A stretch of 8,980 bases of DNA from an uncultured Collinsella sp. (lineage in GTDB: Bacteria > Actinomycetota > Coriobacteriia > Coriobacteriales > Coriobacteriaceae), in assembly GCA_900549065.1 (NCBI GenBank), contig URNC01000082.1, positions 1 through 8,980 on the forward strand. The letters are read 5' to 3'. Position numbers and translations under genes: made by a program. The notes under the pieces are model-generated. The model did not search any database. It saw only the letters and a program-made list of their open reading frames with translations, and had not been told where the DNA came from. Numbering within the stretch: position 1 is the first letter of the stretch; every line of letters begins with the position of its first letter. Shown piece by piece: positions 1-5,474 of the stretch.

Positions 1-14
1 TGTATAAGAGACAG
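1..14. other. Residual Nextera/Tn5 adapter sequence
   Basis: The first 14 bases, TGTATAAGAGACAG, equal the 3' end of the 19-bp Tn5 mosaic end used in Nextera library adapters. Genuine genome sequence begins at about position 15, where the oxidoreductase reading frame continues sensibly. This is a library artefact left at a contig end. Residues translated from it (Y-K-R-Q in the gene's frame) should not be counted as protein. Confidence 0.93.
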
Positions 15-659
15 CGCTACAACGAGATTCTCGCGGGACGCGCCACCAATATCTTCGACTGCAATATGGCATCGGGTTCCCTCATGGACATTGGCGTCTA
101 CACCGTCGAGCCCATGGTCGAGATTTTCGGCATGCCCTCCGGCCTTACGAGCATGGCTACTCTGCTCGACCCCACCACGCGACAGCTCACGCACGGCCCC
201 ATCGATGGCTGCGGTTCCATCCTCGCCAGCTACGGTGGTGGCCGTATCTCCGTCGAGCTCGCGCACTCCAAAATTACGAATGACCTGCTGCCCTCGCAGA
301 TCGAAGGCGAGCGTGGCACTATCCAGATTGACCATCTGTCAACGCCCCGCAACGTCCGCATCGACTATCGCGGCGACGTCGTACGCGGCTCGGCGACCGA
401 GGCGCCGCGCGAACAGGGCGACAACGGCCGCGTGCTCGACCTGCCCAAATCGAGCAACACCATGGAATACGAACTCACAGACTTTATCACCGCCATCGGC
501 GGCATCGATAACGTCAAGGAAGAGATTTGGGAGACCCCGGCGGGACGCCACGAGCTTGGCCACTACCGCGATGTCACGCTCGTCTCACTGCGCATCATGG
601 ATGCCGTGCGCCAGCAGGCCGGCATTACCTTCCCGGCCGACGCAGGCAAGCAGGCATAG
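15..659 (+). CDS. Gfo/Idh/MocA-family oxidoreductase, C-terminal part (5' truncated)
   Basis: This is the C-terminal 214 residues of a probable NAD(P)-dependent sugar or cyclitol dehydrogenase-like oxidoreductase. The frame is open from the first genuine base (R-Y-N-E-I-L...) to TAG at 657-659, so the ATG at 66 is internal and not the start. The segment SGSLMDIGVYTVEPM matches the start of the family's C-terminal alpha/beta domain, where G-G-x-L-x-D-x-G-x-Y/H is typical. A beta-sheet-rich region (SILASYGGGRISVELAHS) and a DFITAI helix follow, as in this fold. The N-terminal Rossmann domain and its glycine-rich nucleotide motif lie beyond the contig end, so substrate and cofactor cannot be assigned. 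The acylphosphatase-domain gene starts 2 nt after the stop, so the two are probably co-translated. Confidence 0.85.
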   Translation, partial: RYNEILAGRATNIFDCNMASGSLMDIGVYTVEPMVEIFGMPSGLTSMATLLDPTTRQLTHGPIDGCGSILASYGGGRISVELAHSKITNDLLPSQIEGERGTIQIDHLSTPRNVRIDYRGDVVRGSATEAPREQGDNGRVLDLPKSSNTMEYELTDFITAIGGIDNVKEEIWETPAGRHELGHYRDVTLVSLRIMDAVRQQAGITFPADAGKQA

Positions 660-661
660 CG

Positions 662-1072
662 ATGGGCCTCTTCGATACGTTCTTCTCCAGCGTCACCGGC
701 GGCAGTCGAGAGCCTCAAAAACCGTCAAACGTCGAGCTCGAGCTGCGCCGCAGGCTTACCGTGCTTGCAAGCGACGAGGCCACTCAAGACACTCCCCTGC
801 GTTATTTCCTGCGCTGGGCGGGGCAAGTCCAAGGCGTTGGTTTTCGCTTTACCAACACCAACCTCGCGCAGGCACGCGCACTCACCGGCTGGGTGCGTAA
901 CATGGAAGACGGCTCAGTCGAGATGGAGATACAGGGGGCTCCGGCAGACATCCTATCTCATCTCGAGGCGCTTCATGCCTCCTACGAGCGCATGGGAACG
1001 CGTTTTCGCCTTGTAGACGCCCAGGCCCGAGCCCCACTTGCCAATGAAGACGGTTTCAGTCCTCATTATTAG
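662..1072 (+). CDS. Acylphosphatase-domain protein
   Basis: This 136-residue protein has an acylphosphatase domain at about residues 46-122. The family hydrolyses the carboxyl-phosphate bond of acyl phosphates. The two signature motifs are present: GQVQGVGFRF, with the phosphate-binding Arg at residue 62, and GWVRNMEDGSVEMEIQG, with the catalytic Asn at residue 80. Single-domain acylphosphatases are usually about 90 residues. Here about 45 extra, partly charged residues precede the domain (MGLFDTFFSSVTGG...), with no signal peptide or transmembrane pattern I can see. I chose ATG 662 because it lies 2 nt after the upstream stop, as in translational coupling; no strong SD is visible. The same frame is open upstream to about 527, but that stretch overlaps the oxidoreductase. 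Physiological substrate unknown. Confidence 0.85.
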   Translation: MGLFDTFFSSVTGGSREPQKPSNVELELRRRLTVLASDEATQDTPLRYFLRWAGQVQGVGFRFTNTNLAQARALTGWVRNMEDGSVEMEIQGAPADILSHLEALHASYERMGTRFRLVDAQARAPLANEDGFSPHY

Positions 1073-1100
1073 TATTGTGTGCTAAATACGGTATCATTTA
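1069..1100 (+). promoter_or_regulatory. Candidate perR promoter with overlapping operator-like inverted repeat
   Basis: A -10-like TATCAT (1092-1097, one mismatch to TATAAT) lies 17 nt after TTAGTA (1069-1074), a weak -35. Overlapping the -10 is an AT-rich inverted repeat, TAAAT (1083-1087) and ATTTA (1096-1100), in an otherwise GC-rich genome. PerR proteins often repress their own genes from AT-rich palindromes at the promoter. The sequence is not a good match to the Bacillus Per box, so operator function is inferred from position and symmetry only. Confidence 0.3.
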
Positions 1101-1133
1101 CCTACGACCGTTAATAGAAAAGAGGCGAGGCGC

Positions 1134-1514
1134 ATGGCGGTGCAAAGAAGGAATACCAAGCAGCGAAAGCTGGTTCTTGACGCCGTGCGCCAAAGCCATA
1201 ACCATCCCACCGCCGACGAAATCTACAACGCCGTGCGCGAACAGGATGACAAGATCAGCCGCGGCACGGTCTACCGCAACCTCAATCTCTTGGCAGATGC
1301 CGGCGAGATTCTCTCCATCAAGACGCCGGGCGGCAGCCGCTTCGATCGCACGATCGAGCCGCATGCGCATATCATCTGCACCTCGTGCAGCCGCGTCATC
1401 GACGTACCGCTCCCCTTCGATGCCCAGCTCGACGCCAAGGCGTCCGAGCAAATCGGCTGGCACGTCACGTCGCACTACACCATCTTCGAGGGTCTCTGCC
1501 CCGACTGTAGGTAG
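1134..1514 (+). CDS. perR: PerR-type peroxide-responsive repressor (Fur family)
   Basis: This 126-residue Fur-family transcription factor has an N-terminal winged helix (about 1-65, recognition helix near SRGTVYRNLNLLADAG) and a C-terminal metal-binding and dimerisation domain. All five regulatory-site residues of B. subtilis PerR can be aligned by eye: His24 (NHPTADEIY), Asp71 (GSRFD), His77 and His79 (PHAHIIC) and Asp90 (VIDV). Asp at the last position, where Fur has Glu, favours PerR over Fur or Zur. The structural zinc site is C82-x2-C85 and C122-x2-C125. In the known mechanism Fe(II)-catalysed oxidation of the His ligands by peroxide releases DNA. AGAGG at 1121-1125, 8 nt before the ATG, supports this start. 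The protein is short: it ends directly after the last zinc Cys plus Arg, and the stop codon lies within a palindrome. Confidence 0.9.
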   Translation: MAVQRRNTKQRKLVLDAVRQSHNHPTADEIYNAVREQDDKISRGTVYRNLNLLADAGEILSIKTPGGSRFDRTIEPHAHIICTSCSRVIDVPLPFDAQLDAKASEQIGWHVTSHYTIFEGLCPDCR

Positions 1515-1596
1515 ATGTTTGGAACATGCCTTAAAATCCACCTTTCCGCACTTTGCAGCAAAAAGTAGATTTCTAGACATGTCCCAAATGTCTACT
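1510..1596. repeat. Long imperfect palindrome between convergent genes
   Basis: Arm 1 (1510-1545) and the reverse complement of arm 2 (1561-1596) match at 27 of 36 positions without gaps, around a 15-nt centre (1546-1560). Eight of the nine differences are transitions, so several become G-U pairs in RNA: three in the + transcript and five in the - transcript. The outer ends read GTAGATGTTTGGAACATG and, on the other strand, GTAGACATTTGGGACATG. The TAG in each is the stop codon of perR and of the HAD gene respectively. Local sub-hairpins exist inside each arm: TAGACAT/ATGTCTA at 1574-1580/1588-1594 and ATGTT/AACAT in arm 1. On the minus strand the region reads into ATCTACTTTTT, which suits a terminator. 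Likely a bidirectional terminator derived from, or related to, an intergenic repeat. Confidence 0.8.
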
Positions 1597-1608
1597 CAGC
1601 AAGTAGAC
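1590..1608 (-). repeat. Small hairpin at the 3' end of the HAD gene
   Basis: GTCTACT (1590-1596) and AGTAGAC (1602-1608) form a perfect 7-bp inverted repeat around a 5-nt loop, spanning the last codons and stop of the HAD gene. Its left arm is also the outer end of the long palindrome at 1510-1596, so the two structures are mutually exclusive. No T-run follows it directly on either strand. Confidence 0.55.
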
Positions 1609-2389
1609 GACGCAGCTCTTCTTCGACCGTGCGCACGTAGCGGACGCGGTCGTTAATGCCACGCATAGAGGGGTTGCAGCTCTCCATCAGATAGGGATGG
1701 CCCACGACGTTGAGCATGTCGCGATCGTTTTCGTTATCGCCAAACGCCATCATCTCATCGGGCGAAATACCCAGGGCACGACCGTAATCGGCAAGCGCGG
1801 AGCCCTTGCCCGAACCGAAACCGATAAAGTCCGTCCATTCGGTTCCCGACGTCATCACGTCAACACGGTCGCTAAAGAGGCGCTCGAAATACTCCAGGGC
1901 CGCCGGCTGATCCACCTCGGGCGTCTGGAAGGCAATCTTAATGACGTCCTCGTCGATGTCCTCGGGGCGATCGACCACCGCCACATCGCAGTGGGCCTCA
2001 TAGCGCAAATGATCGACGAACGCATCGTTGCCGCTCATGGTGTAGAGGTGTCCCTCACATGAAAGGGTCACGTCGGCATGGGGATACGCAACCACGGCAT
2101 TCGCGATATCCATAGCAAGGCTACGCTCCATGGAACGCTTGACAACGGCACGCCCCTCGCTCATCACCAGGGCTCCGTTTTCGCATACATAGGCGAGCTC
2201 ATCGGCCACCGGGGCAAACAGGTAGCGCAAGCTCGCATATTGACGGCCGCTCGCCGGCATAAACACGATACCGCGACGATGCAGTTCATCGATGAGCTCA
2301 AAGGCCTCGGAACGCGGCTCGTGCTCCCCCGGATGCAGCAATGTGCCGTCCAAATCGCATGCAATCAGCTTGATTCCCTCAAGACCCAT
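1592..2389 (-). CDS. Cof-type HAD-superfamily hydrolase (class IIB phosphatase)
   Basis: This 265-residue protein is the usual length for Cof/YidA-like HAD phosphatases, which dephosphorylate sugar phosphates and similar small phosphorylated metabolites. The four HAD motifs are visible: I, DLDGTLL with nucleophile Asp12 and acid/base Asp14; II, ASGR with Ser47; III, Lys195 in GSGKGSAL; IV, GDNENDRDM with Asp218 and Asp222. The stretch between motifs II and III is the C2B cap, which decides substrate, so the substrate cannot be named. I chose ATG 2389 because GGGGGA sits 6 nt upstream on the minus strand. The frame stays open to 2449, but that extension runs into a hairpin. The stop codon lies in the palindrome shared with perR. 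The gene lies downstream of the UreE-like gene, behind a hairpin. Confidence 0.9.
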   Translation of the reverse strand: MGLEGIKLIACDLDGTLLHPGEHEPRSEAFELIDELHRRGIVFMPASGRQYASLRYLFAPVADELAYVCENGALVMSEGRAVVKRSMERSLAMDIANAVVAYPHADVTLSCEGHLYTMSGNDAFVDHLRYEAHCDVAVVDRPEDIDEDVIKIAFQTPEVDQPAALEYFERLFSDRVDVMTSGTEWTDFIGFGSGKGSALADYGRALGISPDEMMAFGDNENDRDMLNVVGHPYLMESCNPSMRGINDRVRYVRTVEEELRRLLAE

Positions 2390-2395
2390 ATGCTT

Positions 2396-2401
2396 TCCCC
2401 C
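2396..2401 (-). promoter_or_regulatory. SD sequence that fixes the HAD gene start
   Basis: GGGGGA on the minus strand lies 6 nt before ATG 2389. It decides between this start and an in-frame extension of 20 residues reaching 2449, which would be encoded across the hairpin at 2421-2459. Confidence 0.6.
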
Positions 2402-2420
2402 ACAGCATCTCATCAACAGA

Positions 2421-2459
2421 AAGACGGACTTTGAATAGTTGCCTCTCAAAGTCCGTCTT
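2421..2459 (-). terminator. Perfect 14-bp hairpin after the UreE-like gene
   Basis: AAGACGGACTTTGA (2421-2434) and its exact reverse complement (2446-2459) flank an 11-nt loop. On the minus strand it begins 13 nt after the UreE-like stop and runs into GTCTTTCTG, a short T-rich tail, so it resembles a factor-independent terminator. On the plus strand nothing T-rich follows beyond CTTACT. The HAD gene starts only 31 nt downstream and no convincing promoter fits in between. Partial read-through (attenuation) is therefore an alternative to full termination. Confidence 0.65.
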
Positions 2460-2472
2460 ACTCATACGCACG

Positions 2473-3051
2473 TTAACCGCGCGCCTTTTTTACGATCGTA
2501 AAGTCTGGAGCCATACTCACAACGGCATCCGCCGCACTCGACGCAAAGCGCCGGTCCGCATCGAGTTCACGGGTAACCACCGAGAGCCGAACGCCCTCGA
2601 CGCCCCGGAGCATGCGGCCCAAAACAGGCTGTACCGGCGTATACATGCGCACGGTATACTCGTCCGAATCGCCTCGGAAAAGCGGCGCGTGCATATTGCC
2701 GATCTCCCAGCACGCATGTGCGAGCGCAATCGGGTCCATGCGGTCAACTTCGACCAAATAAACCTCGGCACTGCGCAGGCGCACGACAACCGCCACGGGT
2801 GCCATGCCCGAACGGTCGATGGCGAGCACGTCGCCGTCGGTAAGACGACCGTCGTCGGCAGCATCCAGCCGAACATCGACCGTGCGCCCCAGCTCCGTCA
2901 CGCCCACAAGCGCGCATACATCAGCCTGGTCCCAATCGAGCAGCAGCTCGTCAACTTCAAAGACCCCGCCCAACTTCCGGCGAAGCAGGAATTCATAGGA
3001 CGGATCGTTGAGATTTCCCAAGCATGTCGTCGAAACCAAGCGTTCAGGCAT
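2473..3051 (-). CDS. UreE-like nickel metallochaperone-family protein
   Basis: This 192-residue protein resembles urease accessory protein UreE. The clearest match is residues 106-150: DPIALAHACWEIGNMHAPL followed by PVLGRMLRG, which parallels the Klebsiella UreE segment with A-C-x-x-L-G-N-x-H-x-P-L and V-L-x-x-M-L-R. His121 in GNMHAPL corresponds to the conserved nickel-binding interface His of UreE. The segment before it (about 50-105, with LTDGDVLAID and VYLVEVD) fits the UreE N-terminal beta domain. Unlike many UreE proteins it has no His-rich tail; the C-terminus is SMAPDFTIVKKARG. It also carries about 45 unmatched N-terminal residues. The ATG lies 3 nt after the slyD stop, with GAGGG upstream, so the two genes are probably coupled. 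No urease subunits or other ure genes are in the window, so a role in urease maturation is not shown; delivery to another nickel enzyme is possible. Confidence 0.7.
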   Translation of the reverse strand: MPERLVSTTCLGNLNDPSYEFLLRRKLGGVFEVDELLLDWDQADVCALVGVTELGRTVDVRLDAADDGRLTDGDVLAIDRSGMAPVAVVVRLRSAEVYLVEVDRMDPIALAHACWEIGNMHAPLFRGDSDEYTVRMYTPVQPVLGRMLRGVEGVRLSVVTRELDADRRFASSAADAVVSMAPDFTIVKKARG

Positions 3052-3054
3052 ACT

Positions 3055-3483
3055 CTAACCCTCGACCTCAACGAGCTCGATATCAAAGTTGAGGTCCTTG
3101 CCGGCCAGCTCGTGGTTGGCGTCGAGCGTCACGGCCTCGGGCGTTACGTCTATGACCACGGCGGGGACGGGCATGCCGCTCGGCGTGGACAGGAAAAGCT
3201 TCATGCCCTTCTCGATCTGCTCGATGTTGGGAACCTGTTCGGCCGGGAAGGTAATAACCATCTCGGGATTGTGCTCGCCGTAGGCATCGGCAGCAGGAAT
3301 GTGCACGGTCTTCTTCTCGCCCACTTGCATGTCGACAACAGCGGCGTCGAAGCCCTTGATCATCTGACCGGCGCCGCAGGTAAACTCCAGCGGCTCGCCG
3401 CGATCGTAGGAGCTATCGAACTGCGTGCCGTCGTCGAGCGTGCCGCGATAATGAGTCTTGACCTTCTTGCCCTGGTTGGACAT
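3055..3483 (-). CDS. slyD: SlyD-like FKBP-type peptidyl-prolyl cis-trans isomerase
   Basis: This 142-residue cytoplasmic prolyl isomerase and chaperone has the SlyD arrangement: FKBP half-domain one (HYRGTLDDGTQFDSSYDRG and GAGQMIKGFDAAVVDMQVGEKK), an insert-in-flap chaperone domain at about 70-120, then the closing strands with the SlyD hallmark DANHELAGKDLNFDIELVEV. E. coli SlyD has a His/Cys-rich tail that binds nickel; this protein ends at VEVEG without one, as in short SlyD homologues. GGAGG immediately before ATG 3483 supports this start over an in-frame 10-residue extension. It is the first gene of a probable slyD/UreE-like unit, with a divergent dipeptidase gene upstream. Its 5' leader holds a 6-bp GGCGGC/GCCGCC hairpin (3502-3507/3519-3524). 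Confidence 0.9.
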   Translation of the reverse strand: MSNQGKKVKTHYRGTLDDGTQFDSSYDRGEPLEFTCGAGQMIKGFDAAVVDMQVGEKKTVHIPAADAYGEHNPEMVITFPAEQVPNIEQIEKGMKLFLSTPSGMPVPAVVIDVTPEAVTLDANHELAGKDLNFDIELVEVEG

Positions 3484-3603
3484 GGTAACCTCCGTGATAA
3501 GGGCGGCGCACAACGCGGGCCGCCGTGAACATATGGCGCTAACTATACCCTAGTCATACAATTCAAAGACAGTTTGCAAAGAAACGCTGCAACCGGAGGA
3601 ACC
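3484..3603. promoter_or_regulatory. Divergent promoter region, slyD / dipeptidase
   Basis: This 120-nt gap separates two divergent genes and so should hold both promoters. The AT-rich part around 3536-3575 contrasts with its surroundings. Minus strand: TATAGT (3547-3542) is a good -10 for slyD, without a convincing -35. Plus strand: TACAAT (3557-3562) is a possible -10 for the dipeptidase, also with a weak -35. SD sequences GGAGG abut both start codons. Exact promoter positions are uncertain. Confidence 0.4.
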
Positions 3604-4617
3604 ATGGCATATCCCGTATTTGACCTACACTGCGACACCGCCGACCGCATCGGCTGGGCCACGCTCGATCTCGACCTGCGCTTTACCGCCGGCACCGACG
3701 GTTATTTCCCCGGTGACGAAACGCATCCGCAAGATTTCGACCTCATCGAGGGCAATGCCTGCGCCATCTCGCTCGCAAAGATCGGCAACACGCCATGGGC
3801 ACAGTGCTTCGCCACGTTTGTCCCCGACGAGATCCCCACCGCCCACGCCGCGCGCTTCCAGGCGCAAATCATGGCGCACATGAGCGGCCAGGCAATGCTC
3901 AACCACGACCGCATGGTCAACGTGCGCAGCGCCGCAGACATTCGCCCCGCGCTCAAGGACGGCAAAGTCGCCTGCATCCACACCATCGAAAACGCCACGT
4001 TCTTTGCCGAGGACCCCGCGCTGATCGAGGTGCTCAAGAGCTTGGGCGTACTCATGTCGTCACTCAGCTGGAATGCGCAGGGGCCGCTCGCGAGCGGACA
4101 CGATACCCACGCCAGCCTCACCGCCGCCGGCATCGAGGCACTTACGCAGATGGAGCACGCCGGCATGGTGCTTGACGTCTCCCACCTCAACGATGAGTGC
4201 TTTGACGAGGTTGTCGCCCGCGCCACGCGTCCCTTCGTCGCCAGCCACTCCAACTCCCGTGCGGTTTGCGGCGCCAAACGCAACCTTACCGACGACCAGT
4301 TCCGCACCATTCGCGACATGGGTGGTATCGTCGGCCTCAACTACTGCAGTGAGTTCCTTTCCAACGACGCAACCGACAAGACTGCCGCAGACGTCACCTT
4401 CGACCAGCTAGCGGCACATATCGAGCACTGGCTCGACCTGGGCGGCGAGGACGTCATCGCGCTCGGCGGCGACTGGGACGGCGCCACTGTGCCCGCTTTC
4501 CTCTCCGATGCCAGCAAGATGCCCGAGTTCCAGAACATGCTTTCCAAACATTTTGGCAAGACCGTGATGCAGAAGCTCTGCAGCGACAACGCGCTTGCCT
4601 TCTTCGAGCGTTATTAA
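3604..4617 (+). CDS. Membrane-dipeptidase-family (M19) zinc dipeptidase
   Basis: This 337-residue protein belongs to peptidase family M19 (renal dipeptidase-like), binuclear zinc enzymes that cleave dipeptides, including ones with a C-terminal D-residue. The metal ligands are present in family order: His9 and Asp11 in DLHCDT; bridging Glu129 in IHTIEN; His194 in VLDVSHLND; His215 in VASHSNSR; and Asp290 in GGDWDG. Arg226 in AKRNLTDDQ matches the conserved substrate-binding R-N-L. There is no signal peptide or lipobox, so a cytoplasmic location is likely despite the family name. ATG 3604 is chosen because GGAGG lies at 3595-3599; an upstream in-frame TTG at 3574 lacks such support. A strong GC hairpin follows the stop. 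Confidence 0.93.
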   Translation: MAYPVFDLHCDTADRIGWATLDLDLRFTAGTDGYFPGDETHPQDFDLIEGNACAISLAKIGNTPWAQCFATFVPDEIPTAHAARFQAQIMAHMSGQAMLNHDRMVNVRSAADIRPALKDGKVACIHTIENATFFAEDPALIEVLKSLGVLMSSLSWNAQGPLASGHDTHASLTAAGIEALTQMEHAGMVLDVSHLNDECFDEVVARATRPFVASHSNSRAVCGAKRNLTDDQFRTIRDMGGIVGLNYCSEFLSNDATDKTAADVTFDQLAAHIEHWLDLGGEDVIALGGDWDGATVPAFLSDASKMPEFQNMLSKHFGKTVMQKLCSDNALAFFERY

Positions 4618-4633
4618 TTTCACATCCCTTGAG

Positions 4634-4669
4634 CGGGCCGGCATGTCGACCGTTCGGCATGCCGGCCCG
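4634..4669 (+). terminator. GC-rich hairpin after the dipeptidase gene
   Basis: CGGGCCGGCATG (4634-4645) and its exact reverse complement (4658-4669) form a 12-bp stem with a 12-nt loop, 16 nt after the dipeptidase stop. It is followed by TCCCCAATC and not by a T-run. It is therefore either a U-less terminator, as proposed for some actinobacteria, or a processing or stability hairpin before the next gene, which starts 22 nt later. Confidence 0.55.
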
Positions 4670-4680
4670 TCCCCAATCTG

Positions 4681-4685
4681 AAGGA
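4681..4685 (+). promoter_or_regulatory. SD sequence that fixes a TTG start
   Basis: AAGGA lies 6 nt before TTG 4692. The frame is open further upstream to 4629, but that part would read through the terminator-like hairpin and gives low-complexity sequence. Confidence 0.55.
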
Positions 4686-4691
4686 CCGCTT

Positions 4692-5468
4692 TTGACGCAG
4701 CAGTTTACGATTTCCGTATCCCGACCGGATGGGACGCCCATCCCCGTCGTCGTTACCAAAAAGCGCGTCAAGAACTTCAACCTACGCGTCACATCGAGCG
4801 GTGAGGTCCACGCAAGCGCACCGCTCGGCGCCAGCCGCGAGCGTATCGAAGCGTTTGTGAAGCGCAACAGCGCCTGGATTATCAGCCGACTTGCCCAGCG
4901 CGAGCAACGTCAGTCGACGGCGCAAGAGCCGCTCAGTCCCTCGTCCATCATTGCGCTTTGGGGCAAGCCCATCACGGTACAGGATGCGCTCGATCACAAC
5001 TTTGCATCACCCGCACCGCGACCCAAGCAGGCTACCTTCGCAAGTTTTATGGGTACCGACGAGCCAAGTGGGTGCACGCAGGCAAAGCAGCGCACAGCCC
5101 TCGACGGCCTAACGCCCAAAGAACTCCAGACCCACATCGACCAGCTCTATACGTCCGAAGTCACTTCGGCGCTACGCGATATTGTGCACGCATACGAAAT
5201 CGCAATGGGCGTCGCCGTTTCCCGCGTTTCCGTACGCAGCATGAAAACGCGTTGGGGCTCATGCACGCCCAAATCCGGCGCCGTTCGCATCGCACGAGAA
5301 CTTGCCGCCTATCCCGTCGAATGCCTCGACACGGTTGTCGCCCACGAGCTCGTCCACTTGCTCGAGCCAAGCCACAATCAGCGGTTTCACGCCCTGCTCG
5401 ACACGTACTGCCCCAACAATAGAGCGCTGTCGCAGCGGCTCAAGCAGCCACCCATAGAGACGTATTAG
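4692..5468 (+). CDS. YgjP/DUF45-type M48-like metallopeptidase
   Basis: This 258-residue protein (TTG start) resembles the YgjP/DUF45 family of zinc metallohydrolases. It has the N-terminal part (KKRVKNFNLRVTSSGEVHASAPLG and a helix ending in WIISRL), the diagnostic MKTRWGSC motif, and the zinc site VVAHELVHLLEPSHNQRFHALL. There His218, His222 and His228 are the likely ligands and Glu219 the catalytic base. No signal peptide or membrane segment is seen. Between about residues 75 and 145 the sequence is Gln/Ser/Pro-rich and poorly conserved in appearance (QREQRQSTAQEPLSPSS, then ASPAPRPKQATFASF), longer than I would expect for this family. Substrate unknown; YgjP-like proteins often sit beside restriction or nuclease genes, but nothing of that kind is here. 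Its stop lies 6 nt from that of convergent folB. Confidence 0.85.
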   Translation: MTQQFTISVSRPDGTPIPVVVTKKRVKNFNLRVTSSGEVHASAPLGASRERIEAFVKRNSAWIISRLAQREQRQSTAQEPLSPSSIIALWGKPITVQDALDHNFASPAPRPKQATFASFMGTDEPSGCTQAKQRTALDGLTPKELQTHIDQLYTSEVTSALRDIVHAYEIAMGVAVSRVSVRSMKTRWGSCTPKSGAVRIARELAAYPVECLDTVVAHELVHLLEPSHNQRFHALLDTYCPNNRALSQRLKQPPIETY

Positions 5469-5474
5469 AACCGG

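Noticed and set aside
91..900. Ser/Arg/Pro-rich 269-codon plus-strand frame over the oxidoreductase and acylphosphatase genes
   Set aside because: Out-of-frame overlap with two genes whose motifs are clear; composition is typical of a +1 reading of GC-rich coding DNA.
1515..1591. Simple intrinsic terminator as the full explanation of the perR/HAD gap
   Set aside because: A T-run (ACTTTTT on the minus strand) fits termination, but a 36-nt imperfect inverted repeat reaching both stop codons goes well beyond that, so it is reported as a palindrome.
1075..1656. Alternative plus-strand frame of 193 codons across perR and the palindrome
   Set aside because: It is in a different frame from the well-supported perR, is rich in Ser/Arg/Pro, and runs through the intergenic palindrome into the HAD gene.
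2431..3528. Open frame of about 365 codons on the plus strand across the UreE-like gene and slyD
   Set aside because: It is exactly antisense to two well-supported genes with SDs and conserved motifs, starts inside a hairpin, and its His/Arg-rich product shows no recognisable domain. Long antisense frames are common in GC-rich genes.
3702..4340. Minus-strand 212-codon frame inside the dipeptidase gene
   Set aside because: Antisense to an intact M19 dipeptidase with all metal ligands; the product is Ser/Cys-rich without a domain.
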